64,000 nucleotides of DNA. It comes from Lantana camara (lineage: Eukaryota; Streptophyta; Magnoliopsida; Lamiales; Verbenaceae). This document shows, in pieces, positions 1 to 13,342 of the stretch. How positions within the stretch are numbered: the stretch's first letter is position 1; the number at the start of each line of letters is the position of its first letter. A model generated the notes under the pieces. The model ran no database searches and was not told where the DNA came from. It saw only the letters and a program-made list of their open reading frames with translations. The stretch is from assembly GCA_037501455.1 (NCBI GenBank), contig CM074857.1, positions 124,731,501-124,795,500 of the forward strand. Direction: 5' to 3'. Both the position numbers and the translations under genes were made by a program.

Positions 1-293
1 ATAATTATAGTTTAATAACGAGAAATCCTAGTAGTATGTGGTCACTAGCGTGACCGGATTTTATTTATTTTATTTAACAAATAGAGATGTAATTAATTTA
101 GCTAACAAGAAACCGCTAAATGCAATTCAAATAATTTAATTACGTCAAAACCCCACACAATTAAGTAGAAAATTTAACTTATTTTACGCAGAGAGCACTT
201 GGTTTGATAAATCATTCGGTCAATTTCTAGAAGTATCCCGATATCTTAATTTACTCATATGTTTTTCTTTAGCTTAAAATTTGGGGTGTTACA
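1..293 (-). mobile_element. Ty3/gypsy LTR fragment (left part outside window)
   Basis: The sequence runs from the window edge to GGTGTTACA at 285-293. It is followed at once by a pyrimidine tract (ATCTCCCCCTTAATAG) which, read on the minus strand, is a polypurine tract next to an LTR starting TGTAACACCCC. That start is typical of plant Ty3/gypsy LTRs, so this is the 5' part of a 3' LTR of a minus-strand element. No second LTR or coding part is visible. Confidence 0.55.
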
Positions 294-568
294 ACATCTC
301 CCCCTTAATAGAATCTGGTCCCCAGATTCCACTTCTAATTTTATAAAAGCTCTGATTATTTCGACCATCAATCTTTTACGCTTAACCAACCTTATACACA
401 TATAGCGACATTCAACAAGTACAAATAATTTCATAGTATTATCATATGCAACAATTAGGCACCCAACTCACATAATAGCCTAATGGGGATGCCTATAATG
501 TTTAGTGTACCTTCTATGACTGCATTTGGATCCACTTGTTCCTCTTCTCCACCTAATGCAACAATTAC
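294..568. other. Retroelement-derived spacer, no gene
   Basis: The first bases are the polypurine tract of the preceding element read on the minus strand. The rest is AT-rich without a coding frame and leads into the Athila-type LTR relic. I see no other structure. Confidence 0.4.
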
Positions 569-1352
569 GAGTATAGTGCAACAGGTCGATCCACAGAGAT
601 TGGTTGAATTAATTCAATTAATCACAAGAAATTTGTGCAACTAGCTAGCCAACTAAAAAGAGGGGGGGGGGGGGGGTTGGATTTAACTAAACTAATTAAA
701 TTAAACTAATAAAGCAATCAAAATTAATAAACTAGAAGAAAACAATAAATCACGTTGGGAGTTGGTTTTGATAAATCAATGGGAAATCAATACCTAGCTA
801 GGAATTATAATTCAGTTAAGACATCAATCATAAACGCAAAGATAAATTCAAATATTCAAGTAGATTAGCTATAGCAGATAGAGACACTCGACTCCACCTC
901 GTTTTCTCTGAAATTGTAGAATAATCTAGAGACACTCGACAATTATTCCCTAATCAATTCACAACCCCTAGAGACACTCGACAGGATTTAATGAATCGAC
1001 AGCATTAAGAATCAAGAAAACACTAATCCGAATTAACCAAGTCACGACACGTGCAAGATTTAAATCCGATTATTAACTCCCTTAACAAGTTGAGAACTGC
1101 AACCAATCCTTCTCGTTAATGTACCACTAATTATCTATCAAGCACTACATAAACTTCATGCAATCAAGATTGGCGATATGCAATAAACCCACTTAGATGA
1201 TCCGGCCGTAATCACTTAAGCAAATAAATCAAAATAATACGACACTCAGAGAATTAATAAATACTTGAAATAAAACTGAATTATAAAAACCAATTAGGTC
1301 TCACGATGTCAAAAACATAAATTATAAATTCCTAACTAGGTACTACGAAATT
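569..1352 (-). mobile_element. Decayed Athila-type LTR fragment
   Basis: This stretch is clearly homologous to the LTRs at 43093-44037, 44083-46462 and 51539-53178. Shared landmarks are the ATCCACAGAGATT segment, three TAGAGACACTCGAC repeats (about 880-980) and the GGTCTCACGATGTCAAAAAC segment near 1295. It has many substitutions and a 16-base poly-G run at 662-677, and it lacks both LTR ends. No gag or protease is attached, so it is an old solo or truncated LTR. Confidence 0.75.
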
Positions 1353-1794
1353 ACCAAACATCAGGCTTGGTCTTCTTCATTACACTCAACTTCCCAAGGG
1401 GAACTCTAATGTGGGACTATCTCCCTATGTGGCACCATCACCTTTGCCGTTATTGGCCACCCCAAGCTCTACCCAGCACAAAAAAAAAAAAAAGGTCGGA
1501 CTATCCCGCCATTTATAATCAACTGCCCAAAACACAAAATCAATCTTCTTTTTTTTTTTTTACATCCACACCCCTCAACGTTTGTCTTAATTACCAAAAC
1601 ATGCCATTTAAATCAGAAAAATTACACATAAGCCATTTTATCAAAACATCTTCTCGAGCTATACCTACCTACCCAATTGGAAAACCGGCAAGATTGCCCG
1701 TCATTCTAATTTATATTTATTCTAATTTGTTTAGGAATTTTCTGTTTAAAAACGTATCATTAGCTTTACTTTATAAAGCGACCAGAGCACTTAA
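1353..1794. other. Intergenic region, no gene
   Basis: It holds poly-A and poly-T runs and an open frame on the plus strand (1367-1888) with low-complexity composition and no recognisable domain. I do not consider that frame coding. Confidence 0.4.
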
Positions 1795-2084
1795 ATATCG
1801 TCTCATTAGTCCACATAAAGTGATCCCTGTCCAAAGACATAAAGCACTTAATTATCAAAATTCATTTTCACCTAATGTCTTACTTTAGCTCTTTCTGGGA
1901 ACGCAAATAGAGAGTTTTACGATAAAGTCGTTCAATCAGGAACAGTCCAAAAGAAAATTAGACAAAGCTTTGGTTTTATTGAAAATCTGCATAGCCAGTA
2001 CCTGAGAAATCATAGTTGCTTCACTTAATTATACAACCTTTACGCACTCCTTCACTGTTCTGAAACTTCTAAGATAACAGAGAA
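1795..2084 (+). promoter_or_regulatory. Upstream region of the NLR gene, conserved in its paralogue
   Basis: About 290 bp before the NLR start codon is alignable with 36534-36830 before the NLR pseudogene. Shared segments include CATAAAGTGA (near 1814), TTTAGCTCTTTCTGGGAACGC (near 1886), GAAATCATAGTTGCTTCAC (near 2006) and ACAGAGAAATGGCAGC across the start. The conservation comes from gene duplication and marks the probable promoter plus 5' UTR. I cannot place a transcription start. Confidence 0.55.
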
Positions 2085-4787
2085 ATGGCAGCTTATGCAG
2101 CTCTAGTTTCTCTTATGAATCTTTTAGAGCAGCTCCAACGCCATCCTCAACCTCCAATTACTCTCCACACTAATCAGGTTGAAACTCTCACTCAAAAGAT
2201 TGCTTTTTTGCAAGATTTTCTTGAAGTTTATAATTCCCATTATTCAAACCAAGACGTGGAACGCTTGAGGAATCGCATTGCGGATGTAGCTTATGCAGCT
2301 GAGGATGTGATTGAAACCGACATTGTCAACCGGATTCATGCTCGATCCACAAGTTATAAAGAAGGCGACACGATCATTTCCTCGTGTGATCTTTCCCTGG
2401 ATGAGGTGATAAGAGATATGGGTTTCGTTGAGAAAGAGGTATTGAAGATTAAAGTCAAGCTGGGAACTCAAGATCCACAAAGATCTGTTGCAACCGATGC
2501 TGTTGCTTCGAAATCTACTTCAACAGAGCACAACACCATGGTGGGTTTCGATGATGTCTTAATCCAAATGCTGGATAAGCTCACCGGACAACCGCATTCT
2601 AGTCGCCAAATCATCCCGATTTCTGGGATGGGCGGCATAGGTAAGACGACACTTGCCAGAAATGCTTATAACAATCCTCTTACAGAGTACCACTTTGATG
2701 TCCGTGCTTGGATTATAATTTCTCAACAATATAATGTACGAGACATTCTTTTAGAAATTCTTCTCAGTCAAAAGAATCAATGGAGTTGGGAAAGTTGGAG
2801 TGAGAAGAGTGAGACAGATTTAGGTGAAGAGTTGTATAAAAGTCTCTGTGGTAGGAGGTATTTGATTGTGATGGATGATATGTGGAGTGAGGCCGCATGG
2901 TATGGAGTAAAACGCTTCTTCCCAAACGAGTGCAATGGAAGTAGAATAATCATAACAACTAGACTAACAAATGTGGCGTTCTATTTAGCCAACTGTCATG
3001 GCCTTGAGTTGGATTTCTTAGACCAAGATAAAAGTTGGAGTCTATTTTGCAAAACTGTGTTTGGAGAAGAAGATGGCTGCCCACCTGAATTGGAGCACAT
3101 CGGGAAAAAGATTTCGAGAAATTGCAAAGGACTCCCTTTGTCTATTGTTGTGATCGGAGGGCTCCTAGCAAAGTCAAAACGAACACACGAGTATTGGAAA
3201 TATATTGCAGAGAATCTAAATTCAGTTGTAAATTTAGAAGAAAATGAATGGTGCTTTAAGATATTGCACACGAGTTATGATCAGTTGCCGGCTCATTTGA
3301 AGGCGTGTTTTCTATATATGGGGGTCTTTCCCGAAGATCATGAGATCCTTGTATCTAAACTCATAGGAATGTGGGTTGCTGAGGGTTTTTTAAAGCCAAT
3401 TAGTGGAAAAGGCTTGAATGAGAGTGCGGAAGAATATTTGATGGATCTTGTTGGTAGAAATCTCATTATGGTTCACGAGAATGAGCTTTTCCGAAAAGAA
3501 AATGTCTGCAATATCCATGATCTCTTGAGAGACCTTTGCATAAGAGAAGCTCAAAAAGAGAAGTTCTTTTGCATAGCTAGCCGACATAGTGAAGGCTTAA
3601 ATACCCAAAGACGCATTGCAATTCATCAAGACAAGTCCAAAAAGGGATGTTTTGATAGTTTACAAGGTGGATCAACTACTCGTTCTTTGATATGCTTCTC
3701 TCCCGACATTGTCTTACCATTAGCAGAACTTAGATTGTTGAGAGTATTTTATGAATCAGATAGAGGATATTACGGATCAGAAGATATTTTTGGGTTGGTT
3801 AACTTGCGGTATCTTTGTGGCCTGTACATTTGTGGAAATCTCGAATTGTCTTCCTCCTTTTCCCGATTCTGGAATTTACAAACATTGTATGTTTCAAGTG
3901 GACTGTATGGTATTGTCGCACGTCCTGAATTTTGGAAGATTCCTATGATTAGGCATATCCAGATTGACAGTCTCATACTTCCGGATCCTCCACATGGCCA
4001 CACGGACGGGCGAGATGTCTTTGTTCTGCATGACCTATTTGCGCTTGAAGGAATAACAAATTTGCAGCTTAGTGAGGATGTAATCAAGAGAATCCCTAAT
4101 GTCAACAAGTTGGGACTAAAGTTCGACTATCAATACGAGAAGCCATTCTATCTCAACAATCTTGCTCGTCTGTACAAACTGGAGGACCTTTCGATCAGGT
4201 TTGAGCAGCCATTCTATCTCAACAATCTTGCTCGTCTGTACAAACTGGAGGACCTTTCGATCAGGTTTGAGCTATCATTTCTGACTGAGTTTATACAAAA
4301 TCTCACCTTCCCGCAATCGCTCAAGACGTTGACTCTATCTGATACTGAGCTTCATTGGGAAGTCATAAGCATAAAAATAGGTTCATTACCTCATCTCCAA
4401 ATGCTCATCCTGGATTGGAATTCCTTCATAGGGTCGGAATGGAAAACCGTCGATGGCCAGTTCTGCAGCCTAAAATACCTGAAAATCCTTTTCTGTCGTG
4501 ATCTAAAATGTTGGACCACGGAGAGCACCCATTTTCCATGCCTAGAGTACCTTCGACTTGTTTTTTTACCTGATTTGGAGGAGATCCCTTTGTGCATTGG
4601 AGATATACCAACACTCAAATTAATTGTAGTGCAATCTTGTTCTGATTCAGTTGTTATCTCTGCTAAAAGAATATTAGGCGAACAAGAGGAACTTGGGAAT
4701 CAAAGCCTCCGAGTGATAATTGAGTTGGATATGGCGAATGATACAAGTCTGGAGAGTTTGGCAACCCACAACTTTCAAGTTAATTAA
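2085..4787 (+). CDS. R1-type CC-NB-LRR disease resistance protein (NLR)
   Basis: A single uninterrupted 900-residue reading frame. The N-terminal coiled-coil (Rx-N type) region of about 150 residues has an EDVID-type motif, EDVIE, at 73-77. The NB-ARC domain follows: P-loop GMGGIGKTT at 181-189, kinase-2 LIVMDDMW near 260-267, RNBS-B SRIIITTR near 286-293, GLPL at 349-352, and an MHD-position variant IHD at 477-479. LRRs fill roughly 530-870. Family knowledge: such proteins are intracellular immune receptors that bind ADP/ATP and trigger cell death on effector recognition. The sequence resembles potato R1/late-blight homologues without their long N-terminal extension. The start is supported by conservation of ATGGCAGCTTATGCAGCT in the paralogue at 36831. 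Oddities: an exact 66-bp tandem repeat in the LRR, and about 20 coiled-coil residues missing relative to the paralogue. Target pathogen unknown. Confidence 0.93.
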   Translation: MAAYAALVSLMNLLEQLQRHPQPPITLHTNQVETLTQKIAFLQDFLEVYNSHYSNQDVERLRNRIADVAYAAEDVIETDIVNRIHARSTSYKEGDTIISSCDLSLDEVIRDMGFVEKEVLKIKVKLGTQDPQRSVATDAVASKSTSTEHNTMVGFDDVLIQMLDKLTGQPHSSRQIIPISGMGGIGKTTLARNAYNNPLTEYHFDVRAWIIISQQYNVRDILLEILLSQKNQWSWESWSEKSETDLGEELYKSLCGRRYLIVMDDMWSEAAWYGVKRFFPNECNGSRIIITTRLTNVAFYLANCHGLELDFLDQDKSWSLFCKTVFGEEDGCPPELEHIGKKISRNCKGLPLSIVVIGGLLAKSKRTHEYWKYIAENLNSVVNLEENEWCFKILHTSYDQLPAHLKACFLYMGVFPEDHEILVSKLIGMWVAEGFLKPISGKGLNESAEEYLMDLVGRNLIMVHENELFRKENVCNIHDLLRDLCIREAQKEKFFCIASRHSEGLNTQRRIAIHQDKSKKGCFDSLQGGSTTRSLICFSPDIVLPLAELRLLRVFYESDRGYYGSEDIFGLVNLRYLCGLYICGNLELSSSFSRFWNLQTLYVSSGLYGIVARPEFWKIPMIRHIQIDSLILPDPPHGHTDGRDVFVLHDLFALEGITNLQLSEDVIKRIPNVNKLGLKFDYQYEKPFYLNNLARLYKLEDLSIRFEQPFYLNNLARLYKLEDLSIRFELSFLTEFIQNLTFPQSLKTLTLSDTELHWEVISIKIGSLPHLQMLILDWNSFIGSEWKTVDGQFCSLKYLKILFCRDLKCWTTESTHFPCLEYLRLVFLPDLEEIPLCIGDIPTLKLIVVQSCSDSVVISAKRILGEQEELGNQSLRVIIELDMANDTSLESLATHNFQVN
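4141..4272 (+). repeat. Exact 66-bp tandem duplication inside the NLR LRR region
   Basis: Positions 4141-4206 and 4207-4272 are identical over 66 bases (22 codons), so the frame is kept and one LRR-sized unit is added. Each unit encodes a repeat starting PFYLNNLARLYKLEDLSIRF. With no difference between the copies, the duplication is recent. Confidence 0.97.
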
Positions 4788-5927
4788 AATGTCTGCGTAA
4801 GAAATTTTTGTTGATTATTAACAGCTCCTGAGATTTGCTGAAAATATAGATTACCTATGAGATTTGAGAAATAAGATCCTTTAATCATACAAATTTCACC
4901 TGTCGTTAACCACATGCGTAAATTGATGATGCCAACCATTTTTCTTTTCAAAATTTCAATTTTGCCCTTATATCACTGTTCACTCAAATTTACATTTCAG
5001 AAACATCCCCAAGCTAGGAGGTATATTGTAATTTAAGTAAGAGTTTAATGATATATTCTAATATTAGTTAATTTTGAATTTTTTTGAGAAAATATTTACA
5101 TTTTATCAATAAATTTAAATTGAAATAGATATTTGAGCATGTTTATTCCTATGTAGGATGATACAAAGTTATAAATTCCCTGCTATATTTATATCAAGTC
5201 CATCTAAAGTTAGTTTAATATAATTTGTTTGTTATTATAACAAATTTTTCCTCAAAAATAAAGATCATATAAAAAAAATATAAACATCAATTAGTGCACT
5301 ACCAAATTCACATAAATTATCCATAAGAGTGATAACATGCTAACTCGTCATGTTCTTATTTGTTAATTCCCCAATTTTTGAGCTTGAATAGGCCTTTATT
5401 TAATGAAATGACGTACTCTGTTGGTTTTATTGTAAATTACGGTACTTATGAAGAAAAGTGTGCAATTACATGCATTTTTGGAAAAAAAAAAAAATGCATT
5501 TTTGGAAGAAATTGGACAGCTAGAGCTTAAGACTTGACCAAGTGCAGGGGTCAAGTAGAGTGACCGACCTTCAGCACATTCGGCAACTTATCCCAAGGGT
5601 CATAACTTTTGAGTTTGACTTTTTCTCGCCACGTCAGCATCCGCTCGTAAACTCTTTTCTTAATTGATTCTTTCTTGGTGGTTGTAAGTTTCTGTATGAT
5701 TCTCTTGGTTATTGTAAGTTTTTGATGAACCCTTTTTCTCTAAGTGTGGATTACAGATGAAAACAGAGATTTAGTTTGCAGAATTTGTATGTTAAAGCGC
5801 TTGAACTTAGGTGATTTGTTTTGATTAATTCTTCAAAGCTGTATACATCCCATGCAGGATTAATTTGGTGAGAATTTGAAGATTTTAGGATTCAGCAGTA
5901 GAGTAAGTGGAAATTATACATCTTCTT
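4788..5927. other. AT-rich intergenic region, no gene
   Basis: This includes the NLR 3' untranslated part. From about 5520 onward the GC content is higher and may include 5' sequence of the LEC14B-like relic, but I find no reliable exon before 5928. Confidence 0.4.
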
Positions 5928-6111
5928 GGTTGTTTGGACGACAGAGCAATTATAGTGGGAGAGGAAGGTTTTTTCATTGTCAGATTCTTGTCACGTTTTG
6001 AGCCGTTATTTGCCCCGTTCATGGCCCTTCTGTGATTGATAAGATGAAAAGCTGTGCTTATGTTTCTTAATTTTCAAATGATGGGTCGCTTTTTGTTGCT
6101 GGTTTTCAGGT
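5928..6111 (+). pseudogene. LEC14B-like WD40 protein, pseudogene exon
   Basis: One frame gives GRQSNYSGRGRF, then after a one-base frame change CHVLSRYLP, then a further frame change into KSCAYVS-stop-FSNDGSLFVAGFQ. These match in order the segment of plant LEC14B/DCAF11-like WD40 proteins (putative CUL4-DDB1 substrate receptors) before the first WD repeat. The stop is TAA where CAA (Gln) is expected, near 6069. A GT splice donor follows FQ. No other exon of this gene is visible, so it is a truncated relic. The assignment rests on remembered family sequence. Confidence 0.65.
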
Positions 6112-6287
6112 ATTGCTTATGACTGTGCTGTTGTTACTTGTTTTGGACTTGCATTATTGATTGGATTCATTGATGAGTGTTGCGTGATTTTTGAAACAGG
6201 AAAGTCATAATAGAATATATGATGTTGATATGTGATGTTGTTTGTGAAGTAATTTGGCTAAGTAGAATTCTCTTTGATCGATTTGTA

Positions 6288-6606
6288 AGAAAAACAAGAG
6301 CAACCTATTGCTCTTTTTTGTGACAACATGTCAACCATTGTCATGATTAAAAATCCCGTCTTTCATGCAAGATCTAAGCATATCGAGTTTCGACATTATT
6401 TCATTCGAGATCATTTAAACAAAGGTGAGATTCACATGAAGTTCATCAACACAAATGATAAAGTGACAAATGTTTTTACTAAGGCTGTGACAAGTGAGAA
6501 GTTCGAGAAATTCAAGAAATGATTGAAAATTACAAATTGAGGGGTGTTAAGAATTCAATTTGCAATTTAATTAGTCAAATATATTTGATAAATTAATATT
6601 AGTGTA
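6288..6606 (+). mobile_element. 3' end of a Ty1/copia element (RNase H tail plus LTR start)
   Basis: The frame ending at 6522 contains the last part of a copia RNase H and C-terminal tail: a FCDN motif, KNPVFHARSKHIEFR, then a VFTKA-like end motif. After the stop come a short purine tract (TTGAGGGG) and TGTTAAGAATTC, a plausible 3' LTR start near 6546. Upstream coding is absent and the LTR is cut by the foldback element at about 6607. Confidence 0.75.
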
Positions 6607-8880
<2,274 letters not shown>

Positions 8881-8970
8881 CCTTGTGAGGGTTCTTGTGT
8901 ACTTGGCATCATAGAAAATCCAGTCTCTATCATAGATAAAGCGTTTGAGGAGGGATGGATGGTTCCAAGG
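8881..8970 (+). pseudogene. GOGAT exon fragment 1
   Basis: Thirty codons in frame, including [14 protein letters not shown] and [10 protein letters not shown], match the cysteine-rich linker of the GOGAT small-subunit-like region. About seven residues usually present between PVS and IIDKAF are missing. The last five bases, CAAGG, are the target duplication of copia A. Confidence 0.9.
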
Positions 8971-9138
8971 TGTTAGTAGTGGAATTAGTGGGCTAGTTTT
9001 TTGGGATTAGTTTCAAGCAAATCTTATATATTATTCTCTATTTATTAGTTTTCGCAGATTAATAGAAGTATCCCTTTTCCAGAAAAGTATACGTTATTTC
9101 TCACAGAAAAATATAAGTTTTTCTCTGTTTTTCTATCA
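8971..9138 (+). repeat. Copia A 5' LTR, lacking its first 76 bp
   Basis: It aligns to 13419-13576. The 3' LTR begins 76 bp earlier, at TGTTAGATATTC (13343), directly after the polypurine tract. The 5' copy begins at the internal TGTTAGTAGTGG. Confidence 0.85.
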
Positions 9139-9191
9139 GTGGTATCAAGAGACACAAATTTAAGCAGTAGCTTTCTTCTCACATAGCAAAA

Positions 9192-12100
9192 ATGGCATCT
9201 GATAATTTTGTTCAACCTGCAATCCCGCGATTTGATGGTCACTATGACCATCGGAGTATGCTAATGGAGAGTTTTTTAAGGTCTAAGGAGTATTGGGAAG
9301 TTGTTTCAAGTGGCATTCCAGTATCTGATGCAGCAGCGTCAAATGCCTAGAAAACAGAAATAGAAACCATGAAGTTAAAAGATCTCAAAGCGAAAAATTA
9401 CCTATTTCAAGCCATTGATTGTGCAGTCTTGGAAACCATTCTTAGCAAAGATGCCTCCAAGCAAATTTGGGACTCAATGAAGAAGAAATATCAAGGTTCT
9501 GCAAAAGCTAAAAGACAATAACTTCAAGCACTTCGTACGGAATTTGAAACACTTTGAATGAAGTCCGGCGAGAGTGTGACAGATTACTTCTCGTGAGTCA
9601 TGGAAATTGTGAGCAAGATGCATAATCATGGGGATAAATTATAAGATGTCACCATTGTCGAGAAGATACTTCGATCCATGACACCTAAATTCAATTATGT
9701 GGTATGTTCTATTGAAGAGTCTCATAATATTGATGAACTCTCACTCGATGAATTGCAGAGTTCATTGCTAGTTCATGAACAGAAGTACAATCAACAAGAA
9801 AAGGAAGAGCAGACATTAAAGGTGTCAACCAATCATTCTGCTATGACTCCTAGTAGAACATATAGAGAAAGAGGAAGAGGATTACCAAATCAAAGGTAAC
9901 AGCAAAGGCGAACAGAAAATAAACCACGTGATTTTTAAGGAAGAGAAAGGGGACGAGATGGATTTAATGTTAATGATGGTTACAGGCTAAGGCCAAGAGA
10001 CAAGTCTAATGTGGAATGCTTTCGTTGCCATTGGAAGGGACATTTCAAATTTGAATGTCAAATTGATATGTCAAGGAACAATGGAGAGAGATCGAATTTT
10101 GTCGTAAATGAGGAAGAAATATCCTTGTTAATGGCATGTCATGAGAGTGAAGGAACCAACAAACACTTGTGGTACTTAGATACGAGTTGCAGCAATCACA
10201 TGTGTGGAGATAAGTCAGTTTCTCTGTCCTACATGAATCATTCCGAGACAATGTGAAGTTTGGAGACAACTCCACAGTTTCAAGTATGGGTAAAGGGCAG
10301 GTAATTATTCGAACTAATGATGATGCAACTCAAACTATTACAAATGTTCTGTTTGTTCCAGACTTAAAAACCAATTTGTCGAGTATTGGTCAGTTACAAG
10401 AAAAAGGCTATGAAATTTCTATTAAAGATGGAGTGTGCAGAATTCAAAGTGGCGAATTGGGATTAATTGCTCAAGTAAAAATGACATCTAACAGAATGTT
10501 TTTCATCAAAGTTGAAAGATGTTGCTTGGATGTGGCATTATCGATATGGCCATTTGAATTTTGGAGGTTTAAAAACATTGCAACAGAAAAATATGGTTGT
10601 TGGACTTCCACAAATTGCAGCCCCAACAAATGTTTGTGAAGAATGTGTAGTTAGCAAAGAACACCGGGAACCGTTTCCAAAGGGAAGAACACAGAGAGCA
10701 AAGAAGCTATTAGAAATTGTACGCTCCGACATATGTGGGCCAATCAATCCTAGTTCATATGGAGGTAAATGTTATTTGATTACCTTTATTGATGATTTAA
10801 GTCGAAAAATCTGGGTGTATTTCTTACAGGAAAAATTAGAAGCTTTCATAGCTTTCAAAAGCTATAAAGCAATGGTTGAGAAAGAAGTGGGGAATAATAT
10901 ATAGGTGTTGCGTACTGATCGTGGAGGTGAATATAATTCACATGAGTTTGAAAAATTTTGTGAGAAAAATGGCATTAAGCGGCAACTAACAGCAGCTTAT
11001 ACACCACAACAAAATGGTGTATGTGAAAGAAAAAATCACACAATTATGAATATGGTGCGAAGTTTGTTGGTGACGAGTAAAATTCCTAAGAGCTTTTGGC
11101 CTGAGGCAGTCAACTGGAGTGTTCACATTCTTAATAGAAGTCCAACACTTGTCGTCCATAATAGAAACCCAGAGGAAGCATGGACTGGGAGAAAACCGGA
11201 TGTGGGGCATTTTTGAATTTTTTGTTGTGTTTGCTACGCTCATATTCCGAATGAGAAAAGAAAAAAGTTAGATGATAAAGGAGAAAAATGCATTTTTCTT
11301 GGTGTTAGTGACCATTCTAAAGCTTTCAAACTTTATAATCCTAACACCAAGAAAATTATTGTCAGTCGAGATGTTGTTTTTGATGAGGAAAGTTTTTAGC
11401 AGTGGAATGAAAGTAGAAGTGGAAGCATGAAATCTATTCCTACTGATTTTGATGGAGATGATAGTAAAGAAAAAGAGCAACAAGGTAACCAAGCAGGAGC
11501 TATGGTTCAAGATGAGCCGGTGGAGCCTCAAAATTCACCGAGAAGTACAGAGGAGAGGCCTCAACAGCTTAGAAGAAGGCCCACATGGATGACAGATTAT
11601 GAGGTAACGAGTTTATGTCAATCTGAAGATCCATCAGTTCATTTCGCCCTTTTTGCATATTGTGATCCTGTAGGATTTGAAGAAACTATTAATCAATCAA
11701 AGTGGAGAAAAGCAATGGATGATGAGATTGCATCAATTGCAAGGAATGATACATGGGAATTGACGGATCTTCCAAAAGGGCAGAAAACCATTGATGTGAA
11801 ATGGGTTTATAAAACCAAATTAAAGGAGAATGGTGAAGTTGATAAATACAAAGCGCGTTAGTTGCGAAAGGCTACAAACAAGAGTTTGGGATAGATTATA
11901 AAGAAGTTTTTGCACCGGTGGCAAGACACGACACGATCAGGTTGGTGATTGCATTGGCAGCACAAAATTCATGGCCTATCTTCCAACTAGATGTGAAATC
12001 AACATTCTTACATGGAAATTTGGAGAAGCAGGTATTCGTTACTCAACCTCCTGGTTATGTTAAGTTTAGCGAAGAGAATAAAGTTTATAAATTAAAAAAG

Positions 12101-13283
12101 GCTTTGTACGGACTAAAACAAGCTCCACGAGCTTGGTATAGTCGTATTGAAGCATATTTTTTAAGGGAAGGTTTTCACAAATATCCTTATGAACATACTC
12201 TGTTTATAAAGTTGGAAGAAGGTGGAAAGATGCTCATGGTTTGCTTGTATGTAGATGACTTAATCTACACTGGAAATGATTTTGTCATGTTTGATAAGTT
12301 TAAAGAGTCCATGATGATTGAGTTTGATATGGCTGATCTTGGGAAAATGCACTATTTTCTTGATATAGAAGTTACTCAATCTTCTGCAGGCATATTTATT
12401 TCCCAGAAAAAATATGTCAAGGAAGTTCTGGAAAGATTTCATATGAAGGATTGTAATCCTGTTAACACACCAGCAGACACAGGTTTGAAGTTGGTTAGAA
12501 ATCCTAAAAGTGAAAGGGTTGACAACATTCTGTACAAGCAGATTGTTGGGAGCTTAATGTATTTAAGTGCTACGAGGCCGGATATAATGCAAGCAGTAAG
12601 TGTTTTTAGTAGACATATGGAATTTCCAAGGGAGATGCATTTTTTGGCTGAAAAAAGAATATTTAGATATTTGCAAGGTACCTCTACTTATGGAATTCTG
12701 TATAAAAGAGGTGAGAAATCTGAGCTATTGGGATTTACGGATAGCGACTATGCTGGAGATCTTGATGATAGAAAGAGCACTTCTGGATATGTTTTTATGA
12801 TGGGATCTGGGGTAATATCCTGGTCATCTAAGAAGCAATCATTGGTAACTTTGTCAACCACGGAAGCAGAGTTTGTGGCAGCAACATCATGCGCTTGTCA
12901 AGGAATTTGGTTGCAAAAAATTCTTGATGAGCTCAATTTTAAGTAAGAGTTTGTGGCAGCAATATCATGCGCTTGTCAAGGAATTTGGTTGCGAAAAATT
13001 CTTGATGAGCTCAATTTTAAGCAAGAAAAACCAACAATTATTTTTTTGCGACAGTAGTTCAGCAATAAAATTATCTAAAAATCCTGTTTTGCATGGAAGG
13101 AGCAAACACATTGATGTGAGATACCATTTTCTGCGAGATCTCACGAAGTATGGAGTAATTGATCTACACTACTGCAGAAGTGAAGATCAGGTTGCAGATA
13201 TATTTACGAAGGCCCTCAAAGTTGATGCATTTCAAAAGCTCAGAAAGTTGCTTGGTGTTTGTTCGTCAGAAGATTTAGCCTAA
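9192..13283 (+). pseudogene. Copia A gag-pol pseudogene
   Basis: Gag starts at 9192 (MASDNFVQPAIPRFDG) with several internal stops, and its CCHC knuckle CFRCHWKGHFKFEC lies near 10020. The protease has WYLDTSCSNHMCG, where the usual second Gly/Ala context is changed. Integrase carries RTDRGGEY and TPQQNGVCERKN (10913-11030). RT has YVDDL (12249-12263). RNase H ends at 13283. Stops lie for example at 10254-10256, 10902-10904 and 11397-11399, and the frame breaks near 11860. An in-frame 78-bp tandem duplication in RNase H carries a stop at the junction. Confidence 0.9.
12869..13024 (+). repeat. 78-bp tandem duplication in copia A RNase H
   Basis: Copy 1 is 12869-12946 and copy 2 is 12947-13024, with three visible base differences. 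Copy 1 ends TAA (stop, 12944-12946) where copy 2 has CAA. The repeat keeps the frame, so the stop arose by a C to T change. Confidence 0.93.
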
Positions 13284-13342
13284 GGGAGGGTGCTTTGTAA
13301 ATTTTTAAACTGATGTTATAAACATTAGTTTAAGGGAGGAAT

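Noticed and set aside
880..985. Regularly spaced TAGAGACACTCGAC direct repeats that look CRISPR-like
   Set aside because: The same three repeats recur in every Athila-type LTR of the window (43450s, 45200s, 51890s); they are LTR features in a plant genome and the intervals are not variable spacers.
1367..1888. 173-codon open frame on the plus strand
   Set aside because: Low-complexity composition with poly-Lys and poly-Phe from A and T runs, no domain, overlaps the conserved upstream region of the NLR gene.
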